Shown here piece by piece: positions 33,701 through 46,019 of a stretch of 64,000 nucleotides of DNA. Position numbers and translations under genes: made by a program. The notes beneath the pieces are model-generated. The model was not told where the DNA came from and did not search any database. It saw only the letters and a list, made by a program, of their open reading frames with translations. The stretch comes from Dastarcus helophoroides (taxonomy: Eukaryota > Arthropoda > Insecta > Coleoptera > Bothrideridae): NCBI GenBank assembly GCA_028583605.1, contig CM053334.1, positions 21,899,868 through 21,963,867 on the forward strand, given 5' to 3'. The first letter of the stretch is position 1. Each line of letters starts with the position of its first letter.

Positions 33701-34560
33701 ACATTTTTTAAAATATTGGCTTCTTTCGAAAATGTTGGCAAAATTGCTATTTTTTCAAAATTTTCACTTTTCAAAAATTTCTTTTCTCAATATTTTGACT
33801 TATTTTAAAATTTTGCATCATTAGAATGCCGCTTTCTCCAAAATTATGCTTTGATGTTGAAAATTTCTTTCCTCGAAATTTCGAATATATTTTTTTTAAT
33901 TTCCTACATTTTCGAATATTTAAAGTTTTTTTTTGAAAATGTCTATACTTTTTTCTACAAGTGATGAGTTGTTTTTAAAACTGAGATTTTAAAATGTCGA
34001 CATTTTCTCGAAATTTTAACTTTTTGTGAATTTTACTTTGACAAATTTTGTTTTTTTAACTTTGCCATTTTTAAAAATATAAACTTTTTTATTTTGGTCG
34101 TTTTTTCTTTGAAAATTTCGACTCTTCCAAAATGTTGACCTTTTTTCAATTTTGACATTGAAAAATTATACATAGTTTTAAAAACTCAAATTTTTTAAAT
34201 TTCGAGTGTCCGATCTTTTCAAAATTTCAACTTTTCCCAACCTTGGGTATTTTGAAAAATTCGAATTTATCAAAATGCTTGCTTTCAAAATTTTCTTTTA
34301 TTTTGAAAACTTCGACGTACTTTCAAAAGTTTGACTTGTTTGTAAATTTTGACTGCTTTTGGAAAATTCTACGTTTCTGAAAGTTTTGATTTTTGATTTT
34401 TAAAAAATAGCTCATTTTTTTTAAGTGCAGTTTATTCAATCCACAAATGCAGGCTTATTTTTTTTGAAACCTTCGATTATTTCACAATATTGATTTTCAA
34501 AATTTCGACATTTTTGGCTTCTTTTGATAATGTTGGTAAAATTTCTATTTTTTCAATATT
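30790..34560. repeat. 800-bp satellite, about 4.6 tandem copies
   Basis: Landmark CCACAAATRCAGGCTTATTT occurs at 31214, 32036, 32832, 33650 and 34441, giving steps of 822, 796, 818 and 791 bases. A second landmark (AAAATTATACATARTTTTAA) follows the same rhythm from about 30925. Each unit is itself made of TTTCGA/AAAATTTTG modules. Steps alternate long and short, hinting at dimeric higher-order units. Confidence 0.85.
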
Positions 34561-36480
34561 TTTGATTAATCTTGTTCTCGAAATTGCAAATTTATTCTGA
34601 AAATTTAGCTTTCTCTGGAAAATTGCAATTTTTTATCGAGATTTCGAGCTGTTCTAAACTTTTTCCAAAAAACTTTTCCTGAAGTTAGATATCTTTCTTC
34701 GTCACTGAAAAACTTTGACTTTTTCAGAGGTCGACAATTTTTTCTAAGCTTCCATTTAATTTTTACAATTTCTTATTTCGAAATTTTTCTATATTTCAAA
34801 AAATTCAAAGTTGTCTAAACATTTCAGGTTTTTAATTGCCCTAGGCTTCGATCTATTGTCCAAATTCTACGTTTTTTTTTTCTATTTTATTGAGAACTTT
34901 TAATAAATTCATATTTTTCGAAATTTTTGACCTTTTTTAAAGTTAAACACTTTTTCTCGATATTTTCTTTCGAAAGTATTTTACCAATTTTCTCAAAATT
35001 CGTATTTATCTGAAAATTTGGATTTTTTTAAATCCCTCTTGTTTTCGAAATTTCAAATTTATTCTATTTCTTAAGATTAAGACTGTTTCCTTGAAATTTT
35101 TCCTAAAATTTGAGTTTTTCCCTTTTCTCTGAAAGACTTCGACTTTTTTAAATTGAAACATTTTTTTCTAAACTTTCAGTTTATTCTTATAATTTCTCTT
35201 TTCGAAATTTTGTAATTTTTCAAAAAATTGAAAATTGTCTACAAATTTCAGGTTTTTAAATTTGTTTTGGGTTTCAATCAATTGTCGAAATTTTAAGTTT
35301 TTTTTTCAAATTTTTTTTTTAAGAACTTTTGATAAATTCATTTTTTTCGATATTTCTCCCTTTTTTCCAATTTGGTAAATCACTTCATTTTCCCCAATTT
35401 TTTTTTCGAAATCTTTTTCTATTTCTCAAAATTCGGCTTTTTCTGGGAAATTTTGATTTAAAGTTCAACACTTCTCGAAATTTTCTTTCGAAAGTATTTT
35501 ACTAATTTTCTCAAAATTCAAATTTATTTGAAAATTTTGAGTTTTTTTTTTGATTAATCTTGTTCTCGAAATTGCAAATTTATTCTGAAAATTTAGCTTT
35601 CTCTGGAAAATTGCAATTTTTTATCGAGATTTCGAGCTGTTCTAAACTTTTTCCAAGAAACTTTTCCTGAAATTAGATATCTTTCTTCGTCACTGAAAAA
35701 CTTTGACTTTTTTAGAGGTCGACAATTTTTTCTAAGCTTCCATTTAATTTTTACAATTTCCTATTTCGAACTTTTTCTATATTTCAAAAAATTCAAAGTT
35801 GTCTAAAAATTTCAGGTTTTTAATTGTCCTAGGTTTCAATCTATTGTCGAAATTCTACGTTTTTTTTTCTATTCTATTGAGAACTTCTGATATATTTTGT
35901 AATTTTTCAAAAAATTCAAAATTGTCTACAAATTTCAGGTTTTTAATTTGTTTCGGGTTTCAATCTTTTGTCGAAATTCTACGTTTTTTTTTTCAAAAAC
36001 TTTTTTGAGAACTTTCGACAAATTCATTTTTTTTCGATATTTCTTCCGTTTTTCTAATTAGGTAAATCACTTCATTTTTCCCCATTTTTTTTTTGAAATC
36101 TCTTTCTGTTCTTCAAAATTCGGCTTTTTCTGGGAAATTATTTTTACAATTTCTCTTTTCGAAACTTTTCTATATTTCAAAATATTCAAAATTGTCTAAA
36201 AAATTTCAGGTTTTTAATTGTCCTAGATTTCAATCTATTGTCGAAATTCTACGTTTTTTTTTTCTATTCTATTGAGAACTTTTGATAAATTCATATTTTT
36301 CGAAATCTCTTCCTTTTTCTCAATTTTTTCGATATCCCTTCCTTTTTCTCAATTTTTTCGAAATCTCTTACTTTTTCTCAATTTTTTCGAAATCTTTTTT
36401 TCCTAACATTTGTTTTTTTTCTGAAAATAAATTTCAGCTTTTATTTTGAACTTCGATATTAGCCGTTTCTGTAAATTAAT
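34560..36480. repeat. 988-bp tandem repeat and sub-blocks
   Basis: TGATTAATCTTGTTCTCGAA at 34563 recurs at 35551, with nearly identical following sequence for about 300 bases. A sub-block CAGGTTTTTAATTGTCCTAG with CAATCTATTGTCGAAATTCT occurs repeatedly (about 34830, 35260, 35815, 35940 and 36210). Ends in short TTTTTCTCAATTTTTTCGAA repeats near 36300-36390. Open frames such as 35799-36008 are by-products. Confidence 0.8.
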
Positions 36481-36870
36481 TTTTTTTTCTCACAAAAAGT
36501 AATTCAACTTTTTTTCACGAAATCTGAAGGTTGTAGAAAATTTACAAATAAAAATGTAAAAATCATGAGAAAAATAATTTTTAGAAATTTCGACTCCACA
36601 AGTTAGTCTTTTTCTAGAAATTGTAAATTTCATGTGTGTTTTCAAAATGTTAATACAAATCAATCAACAATTTTGGAAAAATACTTTTTGAAATCATAAC
36701 TTTTTGTCAAAATTTAAATAAAACGTAAAAATTCTTAGAAAAGTATTTTTGGAAATTCCGATTTCTGTAGGTCACTTGTTTTATGAGTGTCTGCGTGTCT
36801 GTCCACTCTAGGTTTTATTTATTTATTTATTTATTTAGGGGAATTTAAAAAGCAGCAATTTTCTTTTAAA
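36480..36870. repeat. AT-rich repeat remainder
   Basis: Diverged satellite with a short TTTA run (36818-36837). No gene. Confidence 0.5.
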
Positions 36871-36874
36871 AGAG

Positions 36875-36912
36875 CCACATGCAGCTCGCGAGCCGCGGTT
36901 TGCCGATACCTG
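36875..36912. mobile_element. hAT-like terminus remnant
   Basis: Reads GCAGCTCGCGAGCCGCGG then TTTGCCGATACCTG. Read from outside inward it starts CAGGTATCGGCAAACCGCGG, a form common to hAT ends. No matching 8-base duplication was found on the left side of the array. Confidence 0.5.
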
Positions 36913-37035
36913 AACTAGGGAATAATTGTGATGATGATCAGGATCAAGGATAGCTAGTATTACTCGCCTGTCACCCGAGTTTAATGTAAGTAATGTAAAA
37001 TTTTAGGTGTGTTCCCCGCAAGTATCAAAATATAT

Positions 37036-37462
37036 TGTTACGGGCTTATCGGTTCGAATTGATTACACTTATCGAATAAGACCCACTTTATTACTGAACT
37101 CAACTTGGATCACCACAATTGACAATTAACTCACTTATTATTGACTTCTACTAACTCACTAATTACACTGACTCTAGCTAACTGACTCGAGGGAAAGCTG
37201 ACCGCCTTTTTATAGTTTTGGCCCCCGGCTTCTAGAACTTTTCGGCAGATAAGGCTTATCGTTTGCCGAAATTTCTGGAACGCTTATCTGCCATTTGTTT
37301 CGTTATCGGCGGCAGCTTTACCCTTATCAGATCCTTCTAGAAACTTTTTTTTATTTACTAAATTCTACAATTCTATTCTAAATCCTATTTCACCTATTTA
37401 TATTATACTTTCACATTTTAGGTTAGTTCTAGAACAAATAAATTACTTCATATTCAATAACA
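37036..37462 (-). mobile_element. solo LTR, family 1, minus orientation
   Basis: A 427-base unit bounded by TGTTA and TAACA. Read on the minus strand it has a TATA box (CTATAAAAAG, near 37207-37216) and a poly-A signal AATAAA shortly before the ACCGATAAGCCCGTAACA end, the usual LTR layout. No internal retrotransposon region remains, so this is a product of LTR recombination. A related copy in plus orientation ends at 47209. Flanking duplications are not recognisable. Confidence 0.75.
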
Positions 37463-37469
37463 TCAGGAA

Positions 37470-38380
37470 AAATGTTATCACTGTAATTTCCTGTTTAAAG
37501 TTTTCACTTCTCTCGGCAGTCCACATGACTGCCCAATTTTTTTTTGTTATTTTTTTTAATTTCCACTGATAAATATCATTTGTAACATAATATTTTAGGT
37601 AATTTAAGGCTCTACGATATCAGCTATGCAGTTGTATTTCATAGAACAACGAAATCGTTTAATATTAAAAGTCATACTTGTTGCATAGTACTTAAAACCG
37701 GCGCTCATAACATCCCATCTCCGTATCACATATTAATGCTTAATCTGGCATTTGGCCGCTACAAAGTTGCCACTTGGTAGGCTAATTTTCCTCCTTCGGG
37801 GAGCGGCATTCATAAAAATGGAATGACTCGACGGAAAAACATTTACGTATCCATCTCTGGCTGGACGAAGAAGGCGAAACGCGGGCAAAACGTTTAGTAT
37901 TCATGGAGTCGGGCTAATATCGCCGGAATGGATAAAGGATTATGCGATGTGTTGGTTAATATTTCACGTGCATGTGTTCCGGAAATAAAATGAATTATCG
38001 CTTTACTAGCCACAAGGTGGTCGTACGGCCAGAAATTGCAACATCAACGGGAGATGGCCGGAAAAAAAATAAGGCGGCATCGAGAGGGAAGCCCGTCAAA
38101 TAATTTATGACGGTTAAAGAGGTGACGCGCTATTTTAACCTACTTTGGACGAATTTGAACCAGAATGCGGCAAAACCATCAACACGTATTGCCACAATTC
38201 TCAATTCAGTATAACATACTGTGAATTGCACTGCAGAGTTTGTCAAAGTTTTCGCTTAAAATGTTTAAAGTGAAAACTTCTTTAGACGCGTTGAACAATT
38301 TTGGATAGAGAGTAAGATTTTGGTTTCGCGTCTCCATCACGAGTTACCAACATCCTTTAAGGTTAACACCGTACTGTTAA
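37470..38380. other. unique island
   Basis: Non-repetitive, moderately GC-rich between 37640 and 38180 with no open frame of note. No gene recognised; conserved non-coding DNA is possible. Confidence 0.4.
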
Positions 38381-40229
38381 CATTGATGAAGTCAAAATTT
38401 CGAGAAAGTCGTAATTGAGAAAAAAACTCGAATTTTTCAAAACAAATGATCATTTTGAGAAATTGTCAAAATATAATTCAAAAATTTTGCTCAAAACGTG
38501 CAAATTGCGCACTTCGAAATTTTAAAACCATTTCAGATGATTCAGTTGGTTAGTTGCTTACTTACTTGGTTGTTTAGTTGACTCGAGGCACTAAAACTTA
38601 CAACGATGGACTTCCATCGTGAAAGCAACAAAGAAAAACTGACTTTATCTCAAAATTTCAAAATTTTTTTAAATGTTCGATTTTTTCCAAATTTGAAGTC
38701 GATATTTCAAGTTAAACATAAAAATTTCTAATTTGCTTTCTAATGTTACCAGTTCAACGCTTTCGTATTGCACACCACAACCATAAAAAAAATATATTTT
38801 TAATTATTTTTTATGGGGGGGTTCGTTATGTTGAAATTTAACAGGGCCTCGAACCGGAACTGAACCGAAAACAGGAAACCGAAAAAAACCGTTATTTTTG
38901 TCGGAACGAAAACGGGAACTGAACCGAAAGGAAAATATCGGTTTATTTCGGTTCAGTGCAGATTCAAAAAGTCCACAGTTGACAAAACTTCGCCACTTCA
39001 ATTTCAACTTTACATTGAAAGTCTCGAATTACAACCCAATATTTTCTCTCGATTATTATTATTATATTGTTCACGAGTCTTTTTGAAACTTGCACTTTTT
39101 TCATTAAAATTTTGAATTTAAACTTATTTTTATTTTGTCCCACAAAGGTCAGCTTTAAATTTAAAATTTTGAATTTTTCTAGAAATATGGACGTTTATTT
39201 TTAAATATTTCAACATTTACTACTAGTATTTAAATCACAATTATGTAGAGTTTTTGTAAAATAAGTGTTAAATATTTTCTTCAATTTCACCTTTTTTCTC
39301 AAAATTCTGGGTTTACAATTTCAATTTTTTCCTAATATTTCAATCGTTCTAAACAATTGATGCCTGATCCGTAGCTCGCCAGCCACATATGGTTTGCAGT
39401 AATTTTTGATGTGACCTGATGGTGCCTATGAAGAAAGGAGGCATCCCATTTTATTCAGCACATTCATGTTTTCAGGCTAGAACCGAAATTTCTAAAAAGA
39501 GTCAAAATTTAAATTTAAATATCGGAAAAAAATTAAAAAAATTACCTTTGACGTGAACATTTTAAGACAAAGGTTAAAAAATCTTAAAAACTATTCGAAA
39601 TAAATTTATTTTAATGAATCTGTCAGAGTTTAAATCAAACACGAAATTTTGAAAAAAAACTGGAAATGTATAAGTCGAATTTTAAAAAGTATTATTTTCA
39701 ACTTTAAATGCAACATGTTATGCAAAACTTTGAAAAGATAAAAAACCCTTAAAACAAAAATATCCTCGCTTTTTCAATTATAAAGTATAAAATCAGAATT
39801 TTGAAAAAATATCCAAATTTTAAACAAATAGTCATTCACAAGAATTCAGTTCTAACACAAATTTTCGAGAAAAATGTCCAAATTTGAGGTTTAAATTCGA
39901 AATTTCGAGAAAAAAGTTCAAACCTTAAATTGAAGGTCACATTTTCAAGTCAAAAGACAAAATTTCCAGAAGAAAGTCTAGATTTCGAGTTTTGTAACAA
40001 AATTTTAGAGAAAAATATTGAAGCTTCAAGTTCGAACTCAGAATTTTCAGAAGCAACTCTTCTAAGGAAATCTTAAAATTTCTGCCTTTTTCTCGAATTT
40101 TGAGAATAAAGTAAAAAATTCATTGAAATGACTAAAATGTTAAATTGAAATTTTTGACTTTTTCTTTAATAAATCGCACTTTTTTGGAAATGTTCGACCT
40201 TTTCTCCTCGAAATTTCGACTTTAACCTT

Positions 40230-43200
40230 GTCAAACCCGGGGGGCGGCCTTAGCCATTGCGAGGCTCCGGGCGGGTAGATCTTTAAGAGGCCCTCGTATT
40301 TGTGGAATTAGTTTTGACTATAGACGTAGTCAGAATAGGGCAGGGTAGAGCGCTTGCCCCTCCCCCAGCTCGTGTGGTTAACGAAAAGTTTATATTGAAC
40401 TGAGGAGACTTTCTCTAATAAAATTCCATTCGATAAAAGTCGTCCTTCTTTAAGCTATTGATATTTTCTCGAAATTTCGACTTATTTCACGAAATTCGTC
40501 TTTTTTCATAAATTTCTTTGGAAATTTCAAATGTATTCCTGAAATTCGATTTATTTTATCCGAATCCAACTTGACTAAAAATTTCGAATTGTTATCTCAA
40601 AATTCATCGTTTTATTTTTCGAAATTCTATCATTTCTCAAAATTAGTTTTTTCTGGAAACTTCTTCTCTTTAAACTTTAATTTTCTGAAAATTTCGACTT
40701 TTTTTATCAATATTTACCCTTTTGCTTAAAACTTGATCGATTTTTTGATAACAATATGTATCTGGAAATTTCTATAATGGCTTTTTTAGAAATTTTGTAA
40801 AAAGACAAAAATTCCGAGAAAATTTCCCCTGGAATGGGGAAATACAACTTGTTTCTCAAAATTTCGACGATTATTTCAATATTGGACATTTTCTGACTCA
40901 GGGTAGGGCAGAACAGAGTCTGCCTCTGATTGAAGCGCTCAAGAGAAAAATTTAGAAATTACATTTTTCTCAAAATTTGTCCTTTTTCCAAAATTTCGAC
41001 AAAATTTGACTCTCTCTGAAGAATTTCGACTGTTTACTAAATTTTGACTTTTTTCTTAAAATTTCGATCTTTTTTTGTTTTTCAAGGGAAAGAAAATCGA
41101 AGTTTCCAAAAAAAAACAAATTTAGAAAAATCGAAACTTTGATATTTTTCTTAAAATCCGCCTTTTTTTTCAAATTTAAAATTATCCTGAAATCCCATCC
41201 TGTATGTTCCCGGAAAACTGAATATTTTTCTGGAAATTCGTATCTTTCTTAAAATGTTGACTTTTTCTTCAAGACTCGTTTTTTCCACAAACGGACGGCT
41301 TATTCTGAAAGCTGCACTTTTCCTTTAAGTTTGAATTTTTTCTGGAAAATTTCGATCTTTGATGCTTTATTTGGTAGTTTTTCTAGAAATGTCGACTGCT
41401 TTTCAGAGATTTCGTTTTTTTTTAATTTCTTTATTTTTATTAACATCGGGTTTTACTGAAGATTTTGATCATTTGGAATTTGATTTTTCAGAACTTTTAA
41501 CAGGTTTCTTAAAATTTGCCTTTTTTCTGATATTTTTATATCAAAATTCGATATTCAACTTTGCTAAAAATTTTGAATTTTTCTTAAAATTAGTTTAATT
41601 TCGTCTTTTCAGAAATTTCGACTTTATTCTCAAAATTTCACTTTTTGGGCTCTTCTTTCGGAAACCATTTTTTCTATCAAAATTAGACCACTTTTCTGAA
41701 TATTTATTTAAATTTTGACTTTTTTAAATTTGACTAGAAATTTCATCTTCATATTTCGCCTTATTTTTAAAATATTGACTTTAATTTCAAAATGCCATGT
41801 TTTAGTTTCTGGAACTTTCTGGACTTTTTCCTCGAAATTGGCTTTTCCTTTAAATTTCAGTTTTCTCGAAATACGTCTGTTTTCTTTAAATTAGGTCGGC
41901 ATATTATCAAAAATTAAAAATGTTGCGAAAAATATTTTTGGGTAATTTCGAGAAAAAGATTTCTTGTACATTCAATTTCTTCATTGAAATTTAAATATTA
42001 TATCAAAATTAGAATAAAAAAGTAAACATTTCGTGAAAAGCGTTATTGGAAATTACAAATTTTTTCACAACATTTGGTCTTTGGAAATATTTTGGCATAT
42101 TTAGAAATTTCGAGTTCTTCTGAAAGGTTGGGTTTTTATTCAATTTCGGTTTTCTAAAAAATCCTTTCCCAAAATAGGGTTTTTTCAAAAAAATTGGTCG
42201 CTTTGGAAATTACGACTTTATTCTACATTTTTCTCTCAAAATTGAACTTTCATTTTTTTAATATTCGTTTTTTTCTGATTTTTTTTTCAAATTTAAGTTT
42301 CCGAAAATTTCACGTTTCTCAAAAGTTGTCTTATTCTGGAAATTTTGACTCGTACTAGAAATAGGGATGTTTTATGCTTCTGAAAATTTTCGTTTACAGT
42401 AAAAAATTGTTCTCAAAGTTCCAACTTTTTTTTAAAATTACATCTTTTTTTCACAAAAGTGCACCTTTAAAAATATAATTCTTTCGAATTTTCAACAATT
42501 TTTGAGATTTTTCGAAAGGTTAGAATTTTATTTTAAACACGAATTTCTAAACATTCCAAATTTTTCCCAAAATTCGTTTTTCCATGTCTCTTTCAAAATT
42601 AAAATTTCTCTTGAAAATGTTCACTTTTCTTTAAGAGATTTCAACCTTTTTCTCAACATTTCGACGGTATTTTTTAAAATCCTTATTTTTTGAAATCGTC
42701 GAAATTTGGATAGTTTTTAAAGTTTTCCGAAAGGATCGGTTTTTATTTTAGATTCAATTTTCTGAGTGTTTTCTCAAAGTTCGACTCTATTTCCAAATTT
42801 CTAAGTTAATCTGAAAATTCGATTACTCAGTTCATGTAGTTAAATGAAAATATACATATACTCGGAACGTTTTCCGGTTTTCTTTTTTTATCAATTTTTC
42901 AAAATGATTCTTGCCCCTCCCTGAACTAAATCCTGCCTAAGCTTATGAATTTCAATGATGATGCTTGACTAGAAATGCAAAGTTATAAATAAATATATTT
43001 GGACTTTTAAAATTGTTTATTGAAAACTAAGAAAAATTAATAAACACAAAGATTTTTTTTGGTGGAACGGACCGGTCCTTCAAAAAAATCCTTCCTGGTT
43101 TTAGGGGACAAGTTTTGTCCTTCAATTTTTAAACACGAAGATAACAAACTATTAATCATGATAAATAAGGTGCATTAATGTCTTAAACGGATCAGGGATT

Positions 43201-43582
43201 TAGAAATGATGACGACTGCTCTAATATAGCATAATCCGACAACAGTTGACAGCTGAAATGAAACATGGGAATTCCCCGAGTCGTAAACACGAAGAAAATG
43301 GAGTAATATCAGATTTTGTTTAGCCCTTGCAGTTGGCAGCACTTGTGGCACTGGTACGAAATTTCGTCAATGGGAAAGAGAAGGAAAGGAACATTCATTG
43401 GAGCGAATGAGACAGATATCAGCGCGATAACTACCACGCAAGGGAGCAGCGAGTCCAGTTTTATAATGCGCCGTTTAGGCTCGAAATTCAAATAAACATT
43501 AGAATTCGTGCTATTGCGCGAGTGCGCGAGGCCCCGGGCGGTTGCCCTGCTTGCCACCCCAAAGGCCGCCCCTGGTCAAACC
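40230..43582. mobile_element. nested 3.3-kb hAT-like element
   Basis: The element at 40238-43574 is flanked by a perfect 8-base direct repeat GTCAAACC (40230-40237 and 43575-43582). Its ends are inverted: CGGGGGGCGGCCTT at left, CAGGGGCGGCCTTT read inward from the right. GC-rich subterminal stretches follow on both sides (GAGGCTCCGGGCGG and, inward from the right, CGCCCGGGGCCTCGCG). No transposase. The interior is TTTCGA satellite (40440-42880) and a unique stretch (42880-43500). It interrupts the larger hAT-like element, so it is the younger of the two. Confidence 0.8.
40440..42880. repeat. TTTCGA satellite inside the nested hAT-like element
   Basis: T-rich modules on the plus strand with no gene-like open frame. 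Unlike the 30.8-34.5 kb block, no clear long tandem period was seen. Confidence 0.65.
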
Positions 43583-43589
43583 TAACCAC

Positions 43590-45870
43590 TACATTTTGAG
43601 AAAAAAGTTTAAATGTCTAGGGAAACTTAAAATTGATAAAAACAAATTTCAAGTTAAAGTGACATTATAAGAAAAGTTCGAACATTTTAAGATAAACTAG
43701 AAATTTATTTTGTTTTACTATAAACTTTCGAGTTTGTAAATGTCAAGTTTAAACATGAAATTTCGATGTGTTCGAAAATTTCGAGATTAAAATCAAAATT
43801 TTGAATTTATTTTTGATAAATAATGTTTTTATTTTGATACAAATTTTCTAAGAAACCTGAAATTTTTCAAAGTTTTCGGTTGAAACTGATTATTTTTGAT
43901 AATTTAGAAGTTTATCCACGCTATTAGTAGCTTCAAATTTTTTAAATCGAAAATAACACAATTTCTTCAAATCTTCGGTTTTTGTTCAAACTTCGAGTTT
44001 TCTGTCAAAATGTTTAGTTTGAAATTTAAATTTTTACTTTTTTCCTAAAATTCCAACTATAGAACCAAAACATCGACTTTATTTCGACTTTAATTTCAAA
44101 GTGTCAAGTTTTCTCCAAATTGTGAGTCCTAAGGTTAAAACATTGAAAAAAAAAAGAAAGAAAGAAAACAAAATTTCACCTTAATCAGAAAATTTTAACC
44201 CTAATCGGTAAATTTCAACCTTCATTACCTACGAGATTTGACTTTAATATTATATTATTATTTTATATTATTATTAATATTATGTTTACTAATTTTATTT
44301 AACATTTCTTCGGCCCAGTTTCGAAATATTTAAATTTTTATTGTTTGTTGACAATATTCTAAACAGTTTTTGAAATATGACTACGTGATATTTAAATATT
44401 TCAAAAACTGTTTAGAATATTGTCAACAAACAATAAAAATTTAAATATTTCCAAACTGGGCCGAAGAATTGTTAAATAAAATTAATAAACATAATATTTC
44501 CGGTCAATAAGAGTTCACCATGAAGTTTAAAATTTTTGGTAAAAAAAACTTCAAAGTTTATGAAACATTTTCATCAATTTCGGAATTTAAAAATGTTAAC
44601 CCAAAATTTTGAATCTTCAACATCTGCTTAAAAATTCAAAGTTTCTAAAAAAATGTAAATCTTATTAGTTATTAAATTTTTATCTTTGGCAAACGTTTTT
44701 CACTTTCAATCAAAATTTGACCATTTTAAAAAACGATGATAGTTTTCTCTTTAAATTTAGGCTATTTTTATCTTTAAATAATTAAAATTTCAAATCCGAA
44801 CTTGAATTCTTCAGAACATAATAACATTTCGAAAATAATTTCGAAATGTTTGCTCCAAATTTCCTAAAAACTTGAAAATGTCTAAAAAAAATTCAAAATT
44901 TTGATAAAAGATAGTAAAGAAATATTTAACTTTTTTTCGAAATATTTACATTTTTCTTAAAATTTTATATTTAAATTGCAATTTTTTTTTAATTTCGACC
45001 TAAACAGGAAATGTACTCTTAAAACTTATTACTTTTTTTTGATATTTACGAAATAATCTCCAAATTCGAATGTTTAAAAGACTCATAATTACTAGAAATA
45101 GTTGAAATATTGAGAAACTTTTATTTATGACAGAATTGTTTTTTCGAACTTTGATCATTGATTGAATCAAAATTTTAGTCCCTAGAACGGTGCAATTGTT
45201 TCCCCTCAATTTGAATGATTTCCTCGAAATATTGAATTGAAACACGACTTTAAAAAAATTGTCGAGTTTTAATCCACACTTTTAAGAAAGTAGTCAAAAT
45301 TTGAGAAAAAAACCCTAAATTTATGTAACAAACATTCTAAAGCTTTCATTTTAATCATAACAATTTGATTTTCAATTTGATTGATTGAGTATTTTCTCGA
45401 AACTTAAAATCCTTAGTATAAGTCGGAATTTTGCAAACTTTTTTTAATTTTGAATTCTTTGCAAAATTTTAAAATTGTTAAATTGTTTTTCTGAAAATTT
45501 TACTTCAAATTCAGATGTAGACATTTTTTTTTTAGAAATACTAACTCCGCCTTATATATTACTTTTCTAAACATTTTATGTTTAAACTGAAAAAGTGTTA
45601 ACATTATTTCTAAATAGTTCAACTCAAATTTTGAAATCTAAAATTTTAAATTTTAAATTCTATTTATTCTAAAAGTTAGAGTAGAAGTTTACGGTATCTA
45701 CATTTTCTAAAAAAAAATTGACTTTGTACTCGAAATTTCAACCTAAATTGAAATTTTAAATTTTAATTTGAATTTTTTCCTAAATTTCATATCTTTTTTT
45801 GAAATTTAGACTTTTGTTTCGAGATTACCCGAAATATTTTCTTTCTTTTAAATAAAAAATTAAAAATGAG
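43590..45870. repeat. AT-rich interior of the outer hAT-like element
   Basis: Mixed A-rich and T-rich degenerate satellite around the hairpin. A small open frame at 45000-45245 has no recognised homology. Confidence 0.55.
44275..44498. repeat. 224-bp near-perfect hairpin (foldback)
   Basis: Arms of about 103 bases (44275-44378 and 44396-44498) are inverted copies with only three or four differences. The spacer is 17 bases (44379-44395, GACTACGTGATATTTAA). Landmarks are TTCTTCGGCCCAGTTT and TGTTTGTTGACAATATTC in each arm. It stands out from the surrounding satellite by its low divergence. It could be a foldback MITE or a source of long hairpin RNA. Confidence 0.88.
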
Positions 45871-46019
45871 TCACTCAGAGCTGAACCAAAAACCGAAAAG
45901 CGGACAAACCGTTATTTTTGTCGGAGCGAAAACCGGAACTGAACCTATATAATTTTTTTTCCGGAACCAAAACCGAAAACCGGAACGAAAATATAACGGT
46001 TCGAAGCCCTGAAATTTAT

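Larger units (their letters stand above)
38834..46019. mobile_element. 7.2-kb hAT-like element with satellite interior
   Basis: Termini CAGGGCCTCGAACCGG at 38842 and CGGTTCGAAGCCCTG ending at 46011 are inverted copies and begin with CAGGG, as hAT ends often do. The flanking 8 bases are AAATTTAA (38834-38841) and AAATTTAT (46012-46019), 7 of 8 identical. Both ends carry clustered GAACCG/CGGTTC subterminal motifs for about 120-140 bases. The interior has no transposase. It holds A- and T-rich satellite, a long hairpin (44.3-44.5 kb) and a nested hAT-like element (40.24-43.57 kb). The AT-rich duplication alone would be weak evidence; combined with inverted ends it is persuasive. Confidence 0.7.
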
